This document shows positions 1 to 5,010 of a DNA stretch of 5,035 bases, in pieces. Numbering within the stretch: the stretch's first letter is position 1; every line of letters begins with the position of its first letter. The notes beneath the pieces were generated by a model. It was not told the DNA's origin. It saw nothing but the letters and a program-made list of their open reading frames with translations, and searched no databases. The stretch spans positions 1 through 5,035 of the forward strand of contig JAQUUB010000210.1 in assembly GCA_028694115.1 (NCBI GenBank), read 5' to 3'. A program made the position numbers and the translations under genes. Source of the DNA: Lachnospiraceae bacterium (GTDB lineage: Bacteria; Bacillota_A; Clostridia; Lachnospirales; Lachnospiraceae).

Positions 1-41
1 TGATAATGACGAGGTCCCTGGTTCGAGTCCAGGCATACCCA
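1..41 (+). tRNA. tRNA-Ile(GAU), 3' part only
   Basis: The window opens at U33 of an anticodon loop. The next bases read GAT A A (positions 2-6), giving anticodon GAU. The 3' anticodon stem (7-11), a five-base variable region (12-16) and a T-arm CCTGG/TTCGAGT/CCAGG (17-33) follow. The 3' acceptor strand CATACCC (34-40) and discriminator A41 complete it. The 5' half lies outside the window, so the acceptor pairing cannot be checked. The next bases are CA followed by TAG, so CCA is not encoded and must be added after transcription. It sits nine bases before tRNA-Ala on the same strand and is probably co-transcribed with it. The isoleucine call rests on the GAU anticodon. Confidence 0.88.
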
Positions 42-50
42 CATAGATGA

Positions 51-123
51 GGGCCGATGGCTCAATTGGTAGAGCACCTCATTTGCAATGAGGGGGTTCG
101 GGGTTCGAGTCCCCGTCGGTCCA
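51..123 (+). tRNA. tRNA-Ala(UGC)
   Basis: A complete 73-base cloverleaf. The acceptor GGGCCGA (51-57) pairs with TCGGTCC (116-122). The D-arm is GCTC/GAGC. The anticodon stem CCTCA/TGAGG (77-81, 89-93) encloses loop TTTGCAA with anticodon TGC at 84-86. The variable region has five bases. The T-arm is CGGGG/TTCGAGT/CCCCG. Acceptor position 3 is G and position 70 is T, giving the G3:U70 wobble pair that is the classic alanyl-tRNA synthetase identity element, so anticodon and acceptor agree. The discriminator is A123 and CCA is not encoded. Ile and Ala tRNAs often sit together in the 16S-23S spacer, but here tRNA-Ala is followed by a terminator and no 23S gene, so this pair is a stand-alone cluster. 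Confidence 0.97.
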
Positions 124-130
124 CAAAGAG

Positions 131-152
131 AAACACCTTAAATGGTGTTTTT
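131..152 (+). terminator. Rho-independent terminator of the tRNA cluster
   Basis: AAACACC (131-137) pairs with GGTGTTT (144-150) around the six-base loop TTAAAT, and the 3' arm runs into a T stretch to 152. It begins seven bases after tRNA-Ala and ends the tRNA transcript. A nearly identical stem recurs at 5011-5033. Confidence 0.8.
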
Positions 153-179
153 GTGTAAAATTATTTTTTACTGTAATAT

Positions 180-210
180 TTTACAAAACAAAACTTTGTT
201 ATGCTATATT
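180..210 (+). promoter_or_regulatory. Possible promoter of the 280-708 gene
   Basis: TATATT (205-210) is preceded by TG plus one base (202-204), an extended -10 arrangement. TTTACA (180-185) is a possible -35 box, but the 19-base spacing is longer than ideal. It lies between the tRNA terminator and the next gene, where a promoter is needed. The region is so AT-rich that other -10-like hexamers exist, for example TATAAT at 245-250 and 257-262, neither with a matching -35. Confidence 0.35.
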
Positions 211-242
211 ATAAAAGAATCGTGGAGCTTATACACGAGGAT

Positions 243-262
243 ATTATAATCTGAATTATAAT
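243..262. repeat. Inverted repeat in the leader of the 280-708 gene
   Basis: Two copies of the self-complementary octamer ATTATAAT (243-250 and 255-262) flank CTGA. This gives an eight-pair A/T-only hairpin, or a pair of dyad sites, ending 17 bases before the ATG. It could be a weak RNA hairpin, a protein-binding site, or chance in AT-rich DNA. No function can be assigned. Confidence 0.4.
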
Positions 263-279
263 TAAAATTCAATAAAAAC

Positions 280-708
280 ATGCAAAATTATATTTTTAAA
301 GTAAGTTTGTTTGATAATCCAAAGGTTTATAGAGAAATAGAAGTTCCTGATAATTGGAGTGTATATAAATTTGCAGAATCAATCATATCTGCGTTTAACT
401 TTGATTTCGATCATTGTTTTGGTTTTTTTAGCAATATTTCAGAAAGGGGCACGTTTGAATCAGAAAAACATTATGAGCTTTTTACTGATTTAGAAGATGT
501 AGAACCTATCGGATCAGGAAGCGTTAAGAAAACAAAAATCAAAGAAGTTTGGACGGTTAAAGGAGATAAGATGCTTTTCTATTTAGATTATGGAGATAAT
601 TGGAAATGGATTGCCAAACTAATTGATGTAAATAAAATTAAGTATCCAAAAATACTTAAAAAGGTTGGCAGAGTTCTAGACAACATTATTGAAGCAGCAT
701 TTAAATAA
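280..708 (+). CDS. pRiA4b ORF-3-like family protein
   Basis: A 142-residue cytoplasmic protein without signal peptide or membrane segment. Its pattern fits the plasmid pRiA4b ORF-3-like family. An N-terminal strand (about residues 4-22, YIFKVSLFDNPKVYREIEV) corresponds to the family's usual 'Y-x-hydrophobic...WR-x-hydrophobic-x-V' opening. The helix that follows leads to FDHCFGFF (43-50), matching the usual D-x-H-x-x-x-F. The best signature is FYLDYGDNWKW (100-110), the family's Y-D-x-G-D-x-W motif. YPKILKKVGR (122-131) matches the conserved YP-x-x-L-x-x-x-G tail. The usual second Trp and His of the motifs are replaced, so it is a divergent member. The family's biochemical role is not established; members are common on plasmids and in accessory regions. 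ATG at 280 is the only sensible start, and no Shine-Dalgarno precedes it. It ends in TAA and overlaps the promoter of the next small gene. Confidence 0.8.
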   Translation: MQNYIFKVSLFDNPKVYREIEVPDNWSVYKFAESIISAFNFDFDHCFGFFSNISERGTFESEKHYELFTDLEDVEPIGSGSVKKTKIKEVWTVKGDKMLFYLDYGDNWKWIAKLIDVNKIKYPKILKKVGRVLDNIIEAAFK

Positions 709-717
709 GGATATAAT
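689..717 (+). promoter_or_regulatory. Sigma70-type promoter of the 33-codon gene
   Basis: TTGAAG (689-694) is followed by exactly 17 bases and then a perfect -10 box TATAAT (712-717). The expected start of transcription is near 724, about 30 bases before the TTG start at 754. The -35 box lies inside the end of the preceding gene, so the small gene can be transcribed separately from it. Confidence 0.6.
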
Positions 718-738
718 ATAATTAGAAATATTTAAATT

Positions 739-748
739 AAAGGAGGTG
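739..748 (+). promoter_or_regulatory. Consensus Shine-Dalgarno deciding a TTG start
   Basis: AAAGGAGGTG matches the complement of the 16S 3' end over nine or more bases. The GGAGG core ends seven bases before TTG at 754, which is ideal spacing. It is the only strong ribosome binding site in the window; the larger genes at 280, 1691 and 4645 have none. It selects TTG 754 as the start of a short ORF. Confidence 0.8.
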
Positions 749-753
749 TTGAT

Positions 754-855
754 TTGAGCAAGTTTGTATTTAAATTATTCATTGACTGGTTAAAAAGGAT
801 TATATATCGAATTAAATATTACAATTATGATCTTTTGGCATCAAGGAAACGTTGA
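754..855 (+). CDS. Small basic protein of unknown function, 33 residues
   Basis: TTG start, 33 codons, TGA stop. The peptide begins MSKFVFKLFIDWLKRIIYRI and ends SRKR. It has nine Lys/Arg against two Asp and alternates hydrophobic and basic residues, suggesting an amphipathic helix that could lie on a membrane or bind nucleic acid. It has no clear transmembrane span. I do not recognise a family. The case for a real gene comes from context: a promoter with perfect -10 box and 17-base spacer, a consensus Shine-Dalgarno seven bases upstream, and a Rho-independent terminator 12 bases after the stop. All of these lie within about 205 bases. Alternatives are the remnant of a longer gene, or a regulatory RNA that happens to carry a short frame. 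Its small size and positive charge would also fit a type I toxin, but it lacks the usual hydrophobic membrane segment. Confidence 0.55.
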   Translation: MSKFVFKLFIDWLKRIIYRIKYYNYDLLASRKR

Positions 856-867
856 TTATTTTAAAAT

Positions 868-894
868 CTTTGAATATACGTTCAAAGTTTTTTT
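868..894 (+). terminator. Rho-independent terminator after the 33-codon gene
   Basis: CTTTGAA (868-874) pairs perfectly with TTCAAAG (881-887) around the loop TATACG, followed by seven consecutive T (888-894). The stem is short, but the layout is textbook. It closes transcription of the small gene, and of any read-through from the 280-708 gene. Confidence 0.75.
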
Positions 895-1632
895 AACAAA
901 AAAGAAGTTCGTTAATAGCCCCATTGATTAGACTTTGTATCTTGTAGAGAATGTTATACGCAATCACCTACTTTGTTACGAGTTTTTTTCAAAGAGCGCG
1001 ATCACAGATTTTCCATGATTCACTGGTATAGTAAACGGGAAAAATATCAAATCTTGGAAAGTCACATAGAATTTTTTTCATTTTTACATGGAATCTCTTT
1101 AATCTGTGAGTGCGGACAGAAACACATTTCATAAATTTCTTCAATCCAAGTAGTATCTCGGATATGTATTGGATTTGACCTTGCGTTTTGTTGGTCAAGA
1201 ATTTTTTTAATAGCATCTTCGGTTGAAGAGCTATTATGTACTTTGCGGAATATTCAATCTCAAAAGGTTTCTTTAAGGAAATAAACAATGTCAGCTCGAA
1301 TTGGTCTCATTTTTCCTTCATCTAATTTACCTCATATTCTAGAGTTTACGTACATATTAAGTCAAGTAATTAGAAGCAGTACATGTCTAGAACAATTGTC
1401 TAAATATTATTATGGTGTGTTTTAATTGTTTTAAAAATCAATAAAATGCAAACCACATGAATAAAAAAATGTTCGTTATCGGCAATGTTATTTCCTGTTG
1501 TATTTATCATGTATAGAGTTGGTCTCGAACCAATAGGAGCTATGCCAAGCTTATGTACTGTTTCGATAGATACTAGTGATGCGGAAGGTGAATTTGCCAT
1601 TTTTTTATAGCATTTGACATCTATGCAAAATT
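895..1632. other. Gene-free stretch with decayed coding sequence
   Basis: No intact gene is supported in these 738 bases. The forward strand shows no long open frame with a plausible start. The minus strand carries two stretches that read as protein in part (954-1406 and 1400-1639), described separately as relics. No tRNA, CRISPR repeat or complete insertion sequence is visible. The stretch separates the terminator at 868-894 from the promoter at 1633. Confidence 0.6.
954..1406 (-). pseudogene. Coding-like frame interrupted only by TGA codons
   Basis: On the minus strand, between TAA at 1409-1407 and TAA at 956-954, lie 150 codons in one frame. The only stops are eight TGA, with first bases at 1364, 1334, 1262, 1256, 1064, 1049, 1022 and 1004; there is no TAA or TAG. 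Clean segments read like protein: GKLDEGKMRPIRADIVYF (from 1331), STEDAIKKILDQQNARSNPI and RDTTWIEEIYEMCF (about 1227-1115). Codons start often with G (GAA, GAT, GCT, GTA), as in real genes. The overlapping 99-codon frame without stops (1288-989) is richer in Leu, Lys and Phe and has third-position G, so it looks like the shadow. Possible readings are a decayed gene in which CGA, GGA or TGG became TGA, or a gene from a genome where UGA encodes Gly or Trp. I do not recognise the family. Confidence 0.4.
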
Positions 1633-1639
1633 TTGACAC
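1400..1639 (-). pseudogene. Possible relic of a retropepsin-like aspartic protease
   Basis: A minus-strand frame of 79 codons from GTG at 1639. Its middle part, NSPSASLVSIETVHKLGI followed by APIGSRPTLYMI, recalls single-domain retropepsin-like proteases, where D-T/S-G-A-S is followed about 10 residues later by a V-x-x-L-G-I-x-P-I-G segment. The catalytic Asp is absent (NSPSAS stands where DSGAS would be), the C-terminal half does not continue the fold convincingly, and the 5' end overlaps the promoter of the forward protease gene. If the resemblance is real, this is an inactive fragment. It may also be chance. The reading is by eye only. Confidence 0.2.
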
Positions 1640-1661
1640 TATTTAATATTTTTAATATAAT
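1633..1661 (+). promoter_or_regulatory. Perfect consensus sigma70 promoter of the protease gene
   Basis: TTGACA (1633-1638), 17 bases, TATAAT (1656-1661): all twelve positions and the spacing match the sigma70 consensus. Transcription should start near 1668, leaving a leader of only about 20 bases before the ATG at 1691. The leader is almost pure A/T and has no Shine-Dalgarno. No operator-like dyad is evident beside it, so high constitutive transcription is the simplest reading. Confidence 0.85.
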
Positions 1662-1690
1662 ATTTTTAATAATTAATAAATTTATTGAAA

Positions 1691-3910
1691 ATGAAAATCA
1701 AATTTTTTATTTTTTTAGTGACATTTTTAACATGTAGTTTTTTTTGTATTGCAAAAGCAAACGCGATATCGGTTAATCTAGATAATTATTCTATCAATTC
1801 ATTTTGTACATTATTTGATATTCAAAATTGCAGTAGAAGTGATTTAATAGGGATTCTTATTAAAATTATATTAGGAGATTATCCTCCGTTTACTTCTATA
1901 TCTGACCTTAAAATAAAAGATGTCGAATACCAATCGGTGACGGAAAACAAGTATATCAATTATGTCAATGTTAGTTATTGCAATGCAGGTGAGACAATTG
2001 CAATGTCTATTTTAGACATTAAATTAACTAATTTGAAAACAGGCCAATTTGGAATATATAGCAGTTTTGTTCCAGAAATAGGCGAATGTTTGGACACAAA
2101 AATTCCAGCCAGCTCCATAGGATTAAGTGCTAATGAATATGTTCAGGTTAAGGTGGAGTTAGATCATAGTAATAAAATAAAAGAAAGTAATGAAGATAAT
2201 AATTCATTAATAAAATATATTGGAACAGAAGAAACAGAATGTCCTGCTTTATATGATCCTGTTTGCGGAGTTGACGGAGAAACATATAGCAATGATTGCT
2301 ATGCATCATTAGCGGGGGTCGCGGTAGCCCAGAAAGGAGAGTGCCGCGATAAAGTATACATTGTAAAAGATACAGACTCATTGCTTAGGGCATCTTCTTT
2401 TATCAAGCAAGAAAAAAACAATATACCATTATTTTTTTATGTTCCTGGAAGAGAGGATGAAATAATAAATCTGATTAAGGCGCTTGAATCAAAAACTTCG
2501 GCAGAATTGATTTACTATAATGATAGTAATTTTACCAATTTAGAAAGTAGTCTTAGTGAAAATAATATTTTATTCAGTAAAAAAAACGTAGATACTTTAA
2601 CGATTGGAAGCTACGATTTTATTTCATTCTCAGATGAAGAGCAACTGAAGCCCTACGCAGCAGTTTTTGCTGGTAAAAATAAAGGATTATTTTTGGACTC
2701 ATTAACTGAGATCGAAAAATATATCAGCAAGATCTCTTCAAAAAAAATAATTTATTTTGGCAATAACCATAATAACCTATCTCAAATTAAATTATATTCA
2801 GACAATGTAGAACAATTATCAACATTGCGCGACTCTCAAATTAAGTTAACAACTACCAATTCAGACGATAAAATTGTTACAGTAATTCCAAAAATTTCAT
2901 CAGAATATTCTTGGTTAGGCGTTTTGTATGCTATATATAGGGATACAGCTTTAATTTCTGTCAGTGGTGAAGCAGGAGACGCTTACAGTTTTGACTATGA
3001 TATAAACGAACAATTGAATTTGATAAAACCATATAATAATAATCGGGAGTATGATTACATGGTAATCGTGGGCGATTGGAACGATATACCATATGATTAT
3101 GTTTTACCTTCAAATCCGCCTCCTTCTAGATATAGTGCAGATATGATGTATGCTGATAGAAATAGTTATTGGAGCACTAATGATGTAGATAATAGCGATG
3201 AATTTTTTATTCCTGATATGGGAGTTGGTAGAATATTAGGATATGATTTAACGAGCGCGTCAATTCTATTAAATATGGGTTATCTTTATGAAAACAATTT
3301 ACTAGTAAAAGGTATTGGTGCAATTTTTTCTTCCGAATGGGCTATTAACGATCCAGTTTGGTATAAAAATATGCAAATTGTAATTGATTTTAATGAAATG
3401 TATGGCGAAGAAAATGTTCATGTATTTGGCGATGAAACATCTCAAAATTATATTAATAACGCATCAAGAGATGAAGTTCTTAACCTTTCAAGAAATAAAG
3501 AATTTATATTATTCTCGGGACATGGAGCATCAAACTATTTAAGTGCAACAACTCCAGAAATTAATGAAAGTGCTATTCTCAACAATAGACCATATGGGCC
3601 AGCGCTTTGGTGGTTAGATGCTTGCTCAACAATTAAATATTCTTCCTATAGCAATAATTTAAATGGAGCCCTTCGTTCGCTAGCCATAAATGTTTATGGA
3701 TCGGTGGATAATGTGGCAACAATATCTTCTTGGCCACAATGGTATATGCCATATTTTAAAAAGGGTTATCGAATTGGGGATGTGATAAAAATGGGCTTAC
3801 AAGATTCAAGGAACAGTGAATTTTTGAGCGTAAACTTTCCATCTCAATTTCAACTTATCGGCGACCCTCTGGTGAAGTATGATTATGATGTTGTATTGCA
3901 ACAGCGTTAA
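1691..3910 (+). CDS. Secreted CARDB-Kazal-C25 (gingipain-type) cysteine peptidase
   Basis: 739 residues from ATG 1691; TTG 1685, two codons upstream in frame, is an alternative start, and neither has a Shine-Dalgarno. Residues 1-25 form a Sec signal peptide (basic start, hydrophobic core, AKANA cleavage site). Residues 70-176 are CARDB-like, ending in the typical ESNEDNN. Residues 184-218 are Kazal-like: C184-x7-C192-x10-C203-x14-C218 with PVCGVDGETYSNDC. Residues 219-420 resemble the alpha/beta repeats seen before C25 domains. The C25 domain follows: YDYMVIVGDWNDIP (about 454-467), PDMGVGRI (508-515), the His motif SGHG (H611), the Cys motif LDACS (C645) and a C-terminal QLIGDP. The His-Cys gap of 34 is close to the 33 of gingipain R. 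It should therefore be an exported endopeptidase acting outside the membrane. Specificity cannot be read. There is no type IX sorting domain, C-terminal membrane anchor or lipobox. The Kazal domain more likely binds a partner or serves as a spacer than inhibits its own protease, since Kazal domains target serine proteases. Confidence 0.88.
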   Translation: MKIKFFIFLVTFLTCSFFCIAKANAISVNLDNYSINSFCTLFDIQNCSRSDLIGILIKIILGDYPPFTSISDLKIKDVEYQSVTENKYINYVNVSYCNAGETIAMSILDIKLTNLKTGQFGIYSSFVPEIGECLDTKIPASSIGLSANEYVQVKVELDHSNKIKESNEDNNSLIKYIGTEETECPALYDPVCGVDGETYSNDCYASLAGVAVAQKGECRDKVYIVKDTDSLLRASSFIKQEKNNIPLFFYVPGREDEIINLIKALESKTSAELIYYNDSNFTNLESSLSENNILFSKKNVDTLTIGSYDFISFSDEEQLKPYAAVFAGKNKGLFLDSLTEIEKYISKISSKKIIYFGNNHNNLSQIKLYSDNVEQLSTLRDSQIKLTTTNSDDKIVTVIPKISSEYSWLGVLYAIYRDTALISVSGEAGDAYSFDYDINEQLNLIKPYNNNREYDYMVIVGDWNDIPYDYVLPSNPPPSRYSADMMYADRNSYWSTNDVDNSDEFFIPDMGVGRILGYDLTSASILLNMGYLYENNLLVKGIGAIFSSEWAINDPVWYKNMQIVIDFNEMYGEENVHVFGDETSQNYINNASRDEVLNLSRNKEFILFSGHGASNYLSATTPEINESAILNNRPYGPALWWLDACSTIKYSSYSNNLNGALRSLAINVYGSVDNVATISSWPQWYMPYFKKGYRIGDVIKMGLQDSRNSEFLSVNFPSQFQLIGDPLVKYDYDVVLQQR

Positions 3911-4216
3911 GGTAATTTAGAAATGTCCTATGCTTAAGCTATGGAACATAATTGGCATTTATTAATTTAAATCATCTCTTTGATCTTACATTTTTACCAT
4001 TTAATTTTATATCCAGATTTTCAATATATTTTTGACCCGAAATCTGAAAACTTGAAATTCGACCTTGCGAATTTTCTAATTTAAGATATGTTCGCTCATT
4101 CATTATTATGTTTATATCACAATGGTGCCTGGTTTACACGTTTTGCAAGATGAGTATGTTTCTACGATTTTCATCGGACCAATGTCGTATTGCATAAGCC
4201 CACCTTTCATTATGCC

Positions 4217-4397
4217 TTAACAATTATCCTCATCTCCCGTAGAGTTTGCTGAAGTTTTTAATTTCTTAATGTCTTTCTACCTATTTTGTTATTTTCCTCA
4301 CTTCGCTTAAGATAACACCTTTTCCCTTCTTTGAAGCCTTGAGGTGGTCTCTTCTTATCTCTTTTAGATATTCATTTCTTGTTTTCATATTCATCAT
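4217..4397 (-). pseudogene. Transposase fragment (integrase-type, N-terminus only)
   Basis: From ATG 4397 the minus strand reads MMNMKTRNEYLKEIRRDHLK, then ASKKGKGVILSEVRKITK and a TAG (4283-4281). This matches what I remember of the N-terminus of integrase-catalytic-domain transposases frequent in Patescibacteria: MKTR-x-EYL-x-x-IR...A-x-KK-x-KG-x-IL-x-E. That family then continues with a helix-turn-helix of the form GYNRKYVIRKL. Here a +1 frame change gives NR-stop-KDIKKLK (from 4285), and that frame ends at TAA 4219-4217. The DDE catalytic domain, several hundred residues in intact members, is absent. The element is therefore a dead remnant with at least one frameshift, one or two stops and a major deletion. 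The GGTGTCATTTT repeats at 4460-4505, just upstream of its start, probably belong to its left end. Confidence 0.6.
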
Positions 4398-4459
4398 GGC
4401 AATATATGTTTTAATATTTTTGTTATTATTTAAAATACACATTATATTAATTATCTTTT

Positions 4460-4520
4460 GGTGTCATTTTATTTGAAACAGTCGCTCGCGTTTCGGTGTC
4501 ATTTTTGGTGAGTCGATACA
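4460..4520. repeat. Direct and inverted repeats, probable insertion sequence end
   Basis: GGTGTCATTTT occurs twice in direct orientation (4460-4470 and 4495-4505), 35 bases apart. Between the copies, GAAAC (4475-4479) and GTTTC (4490-4494) form an inverted repeat around a GC-rich ten-base centre. This order lies just upstream of the minus-strand transposase relic, where transposase-binding repeats of an IS left end belong. On the minus strand the end would read TGTATCGACTC from 4520. No matching right end or target duplication is visible in the window. Confidence 0.5.
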
Positions 4521-4572
4521 GCTAGTTCATTTTTCTGATTTAGTGTAATATGTGAATAGGACATCTTTTTGT

Positions 4573-4600
4573 TTTGTTAAGTTTGTTATTTGTATATACT
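4573..4600 (+). promoter_or_regulatory. Possible promoter of the 103-residue gene
   Basis: TATACT (4595-4600) is a good -10 box, with TTTGTT (4573-4578) 16 bases upstream as a weak -35 box. Transcription would start near 4607, giving a leader of about 38 bases before ATG 4645. If this promoter is correct, the upstream in-frame GTG at 4552 is not transcribed and cannot be the start. Confidence 0.4.
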
Positions 4601-4644
4601 TAACTGTATCAAAGAAGGTGTCCTTTTGTATATTTAATTATTCA

Positions 4645-4956
4645 ATGCAGGAAGCGAGACAAAAGATGCTGAGAATTTTTATCTTGTACGGTACGACACT
4701 TAGACATTTAGAGAAGTTGGTAAAACTAGATTTTGACGAGGATATTTCGGTAAAAATTCGAGATTTACAACAAACGATTGTTCAAAACAAGAAGGAAATA
4801 GATAATCTTTTAAATGATGACCGTTTGATTGGTGATTTGTCTTTTAGTATTCATAAGCTAGTGAAAATAGAAAAAGAATTTTCTAATATTATAGATTTGA
4901 TTTGTGAGCGAGCAGATCCCTTATTGGCAGATCTTTTAGGCTTGGAGTGTGCATAA
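4645..4956 (+). CDS. Helical protein of unknown function, 103 residues
   Basis: I do not recognise a family. From ATG 4645 the protein is 103 residues, almost entirely predicted helix by eye, rich in Leu, Ile, Lys, Asp and Glu, with no signal peptide and no membrane segment. Residues 34-58 (SVKIRDLQQTIVQNKKEIDN and following) and 66-90 show heptad-like spacing of hydrophobic residues, suggesting a small helical bundle or coiled coil. The tail DPLLADLLGLECA is hydrophobic and acidic. The frame stays open back to GTG 4552, but the extra 31 residues are Phe/Cys/Val/Ile-rich, unlike the rest, and start upstream of the likely promoter, so ATG 4645 is preferred; GTG 4618 is also possible. There is no Shine-Dalgarno at the expected distance. 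A terminator overlaps the stop codon, which supports a real single-gene unit. A small regulator or antitoxin-like partner is possible, but nothing shows it. Confidence 0.65.
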   Translation: MQEARQKMLRIFILYGTTLRHLEKLVKLDFDEDISVKIRDLQQTIVQNKKEIDNLLNDDRLIGDLSFSIHKLVKIEKEFSNIIDLICERADPLLADLLGLECA

Positions 4957-4975
4957 ATTCTTATGCGCCCTTTTT
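4949..4975 (+). terminator. Terminator overlapping the stop of the 103-residue gene
   Basis: GCATAA (4951-4956) pairs with TTATGC (4961-4966) around ATTC. The stem can be extended by a G-T and a G-C pair at its base. A short CC and a run of five T (4971-4975) follow. The TAA stop codon lies within the 5' arm of the stem. Confidence 0.7.
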
Positions 4976-5010
4976 ATTTATAATCTATAATGAATTCAAG
5001 CCTACAAACG

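Larger units (their letters stand above)
3911..4544. other. Gene-free stretch with mobile-element debris
   Basis: No intact gene is supported. A hairpin with an internal loop (about 3933-3952, arms around GCTTAAGC) follows the protease gene but lacks a T tract, so no clear terminator is seen there. The minus strand carries, from right to left, a transposase N-terminus (4397-4217) and two short coding-like fragments: 32 codons from ATG 4210 (YSSCKTCKPG near the end) and 43 codons from ATG 4103 (containing YLKLENSQGRISSFQISG). The two fragments are in different frames and neither has a good ribosome binding site, so they read as remnants of one or more decayed genes. An end-like repeat structure lies at 4460-4520. 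Confidence 0.55.

Noticed and set aside
989..1288. Minus-strand open frame of 99 codons as a gene
   Set aside because: It overlaps the 954-1406 frame, which has more gene-like codon starts and composition. It has no Shine-Dalgarno and is Leu/Lys/Phe-rich with G in third positions, as expected of a shadow frame.
1519..1533. tRNA T-arm-like sequence on the minus strand (TTGG-TTCGAGA-CCAA), possible attachment site or tRNA remnant
   Set aside because: No acceptor, D-arm or anticodon arm surrounds it, and it shares only the general T-loop consensus with the two tRNA genes at the start of the window.
2148..2381. Minus-strand open frame of 77 codons
   Set aside because: It lies wholly inside the protease gene, opposite the Kazal-like region, and its Tyr/Leu/Phe-rich composition is what the antisense of that region gives.
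280..3910. UGA-recoded genetic code for the whole genome
   Set aside because: The 142- and 739-residue genes contain no in-frame TGA, use TGG for Trp and have a normal share of GGN glycine codons, so the host code appears standard despite the TGA-only frame at 954-1406.
3933..3952. Terminator after the protease gene
   Set aside because: The arms around GCTTAAGC are broken by a three-base internal mismatch and no T tract follows, so it does not meet the usual criteria.
4552..4644. N-terminal extension of the 103-residue protein from GTG 4552
   Set aside because: The added 31 residues are unlike the rest in composition, no ribosome binding site precedes GTG 4552, and the likely promoter lies downstream of it.
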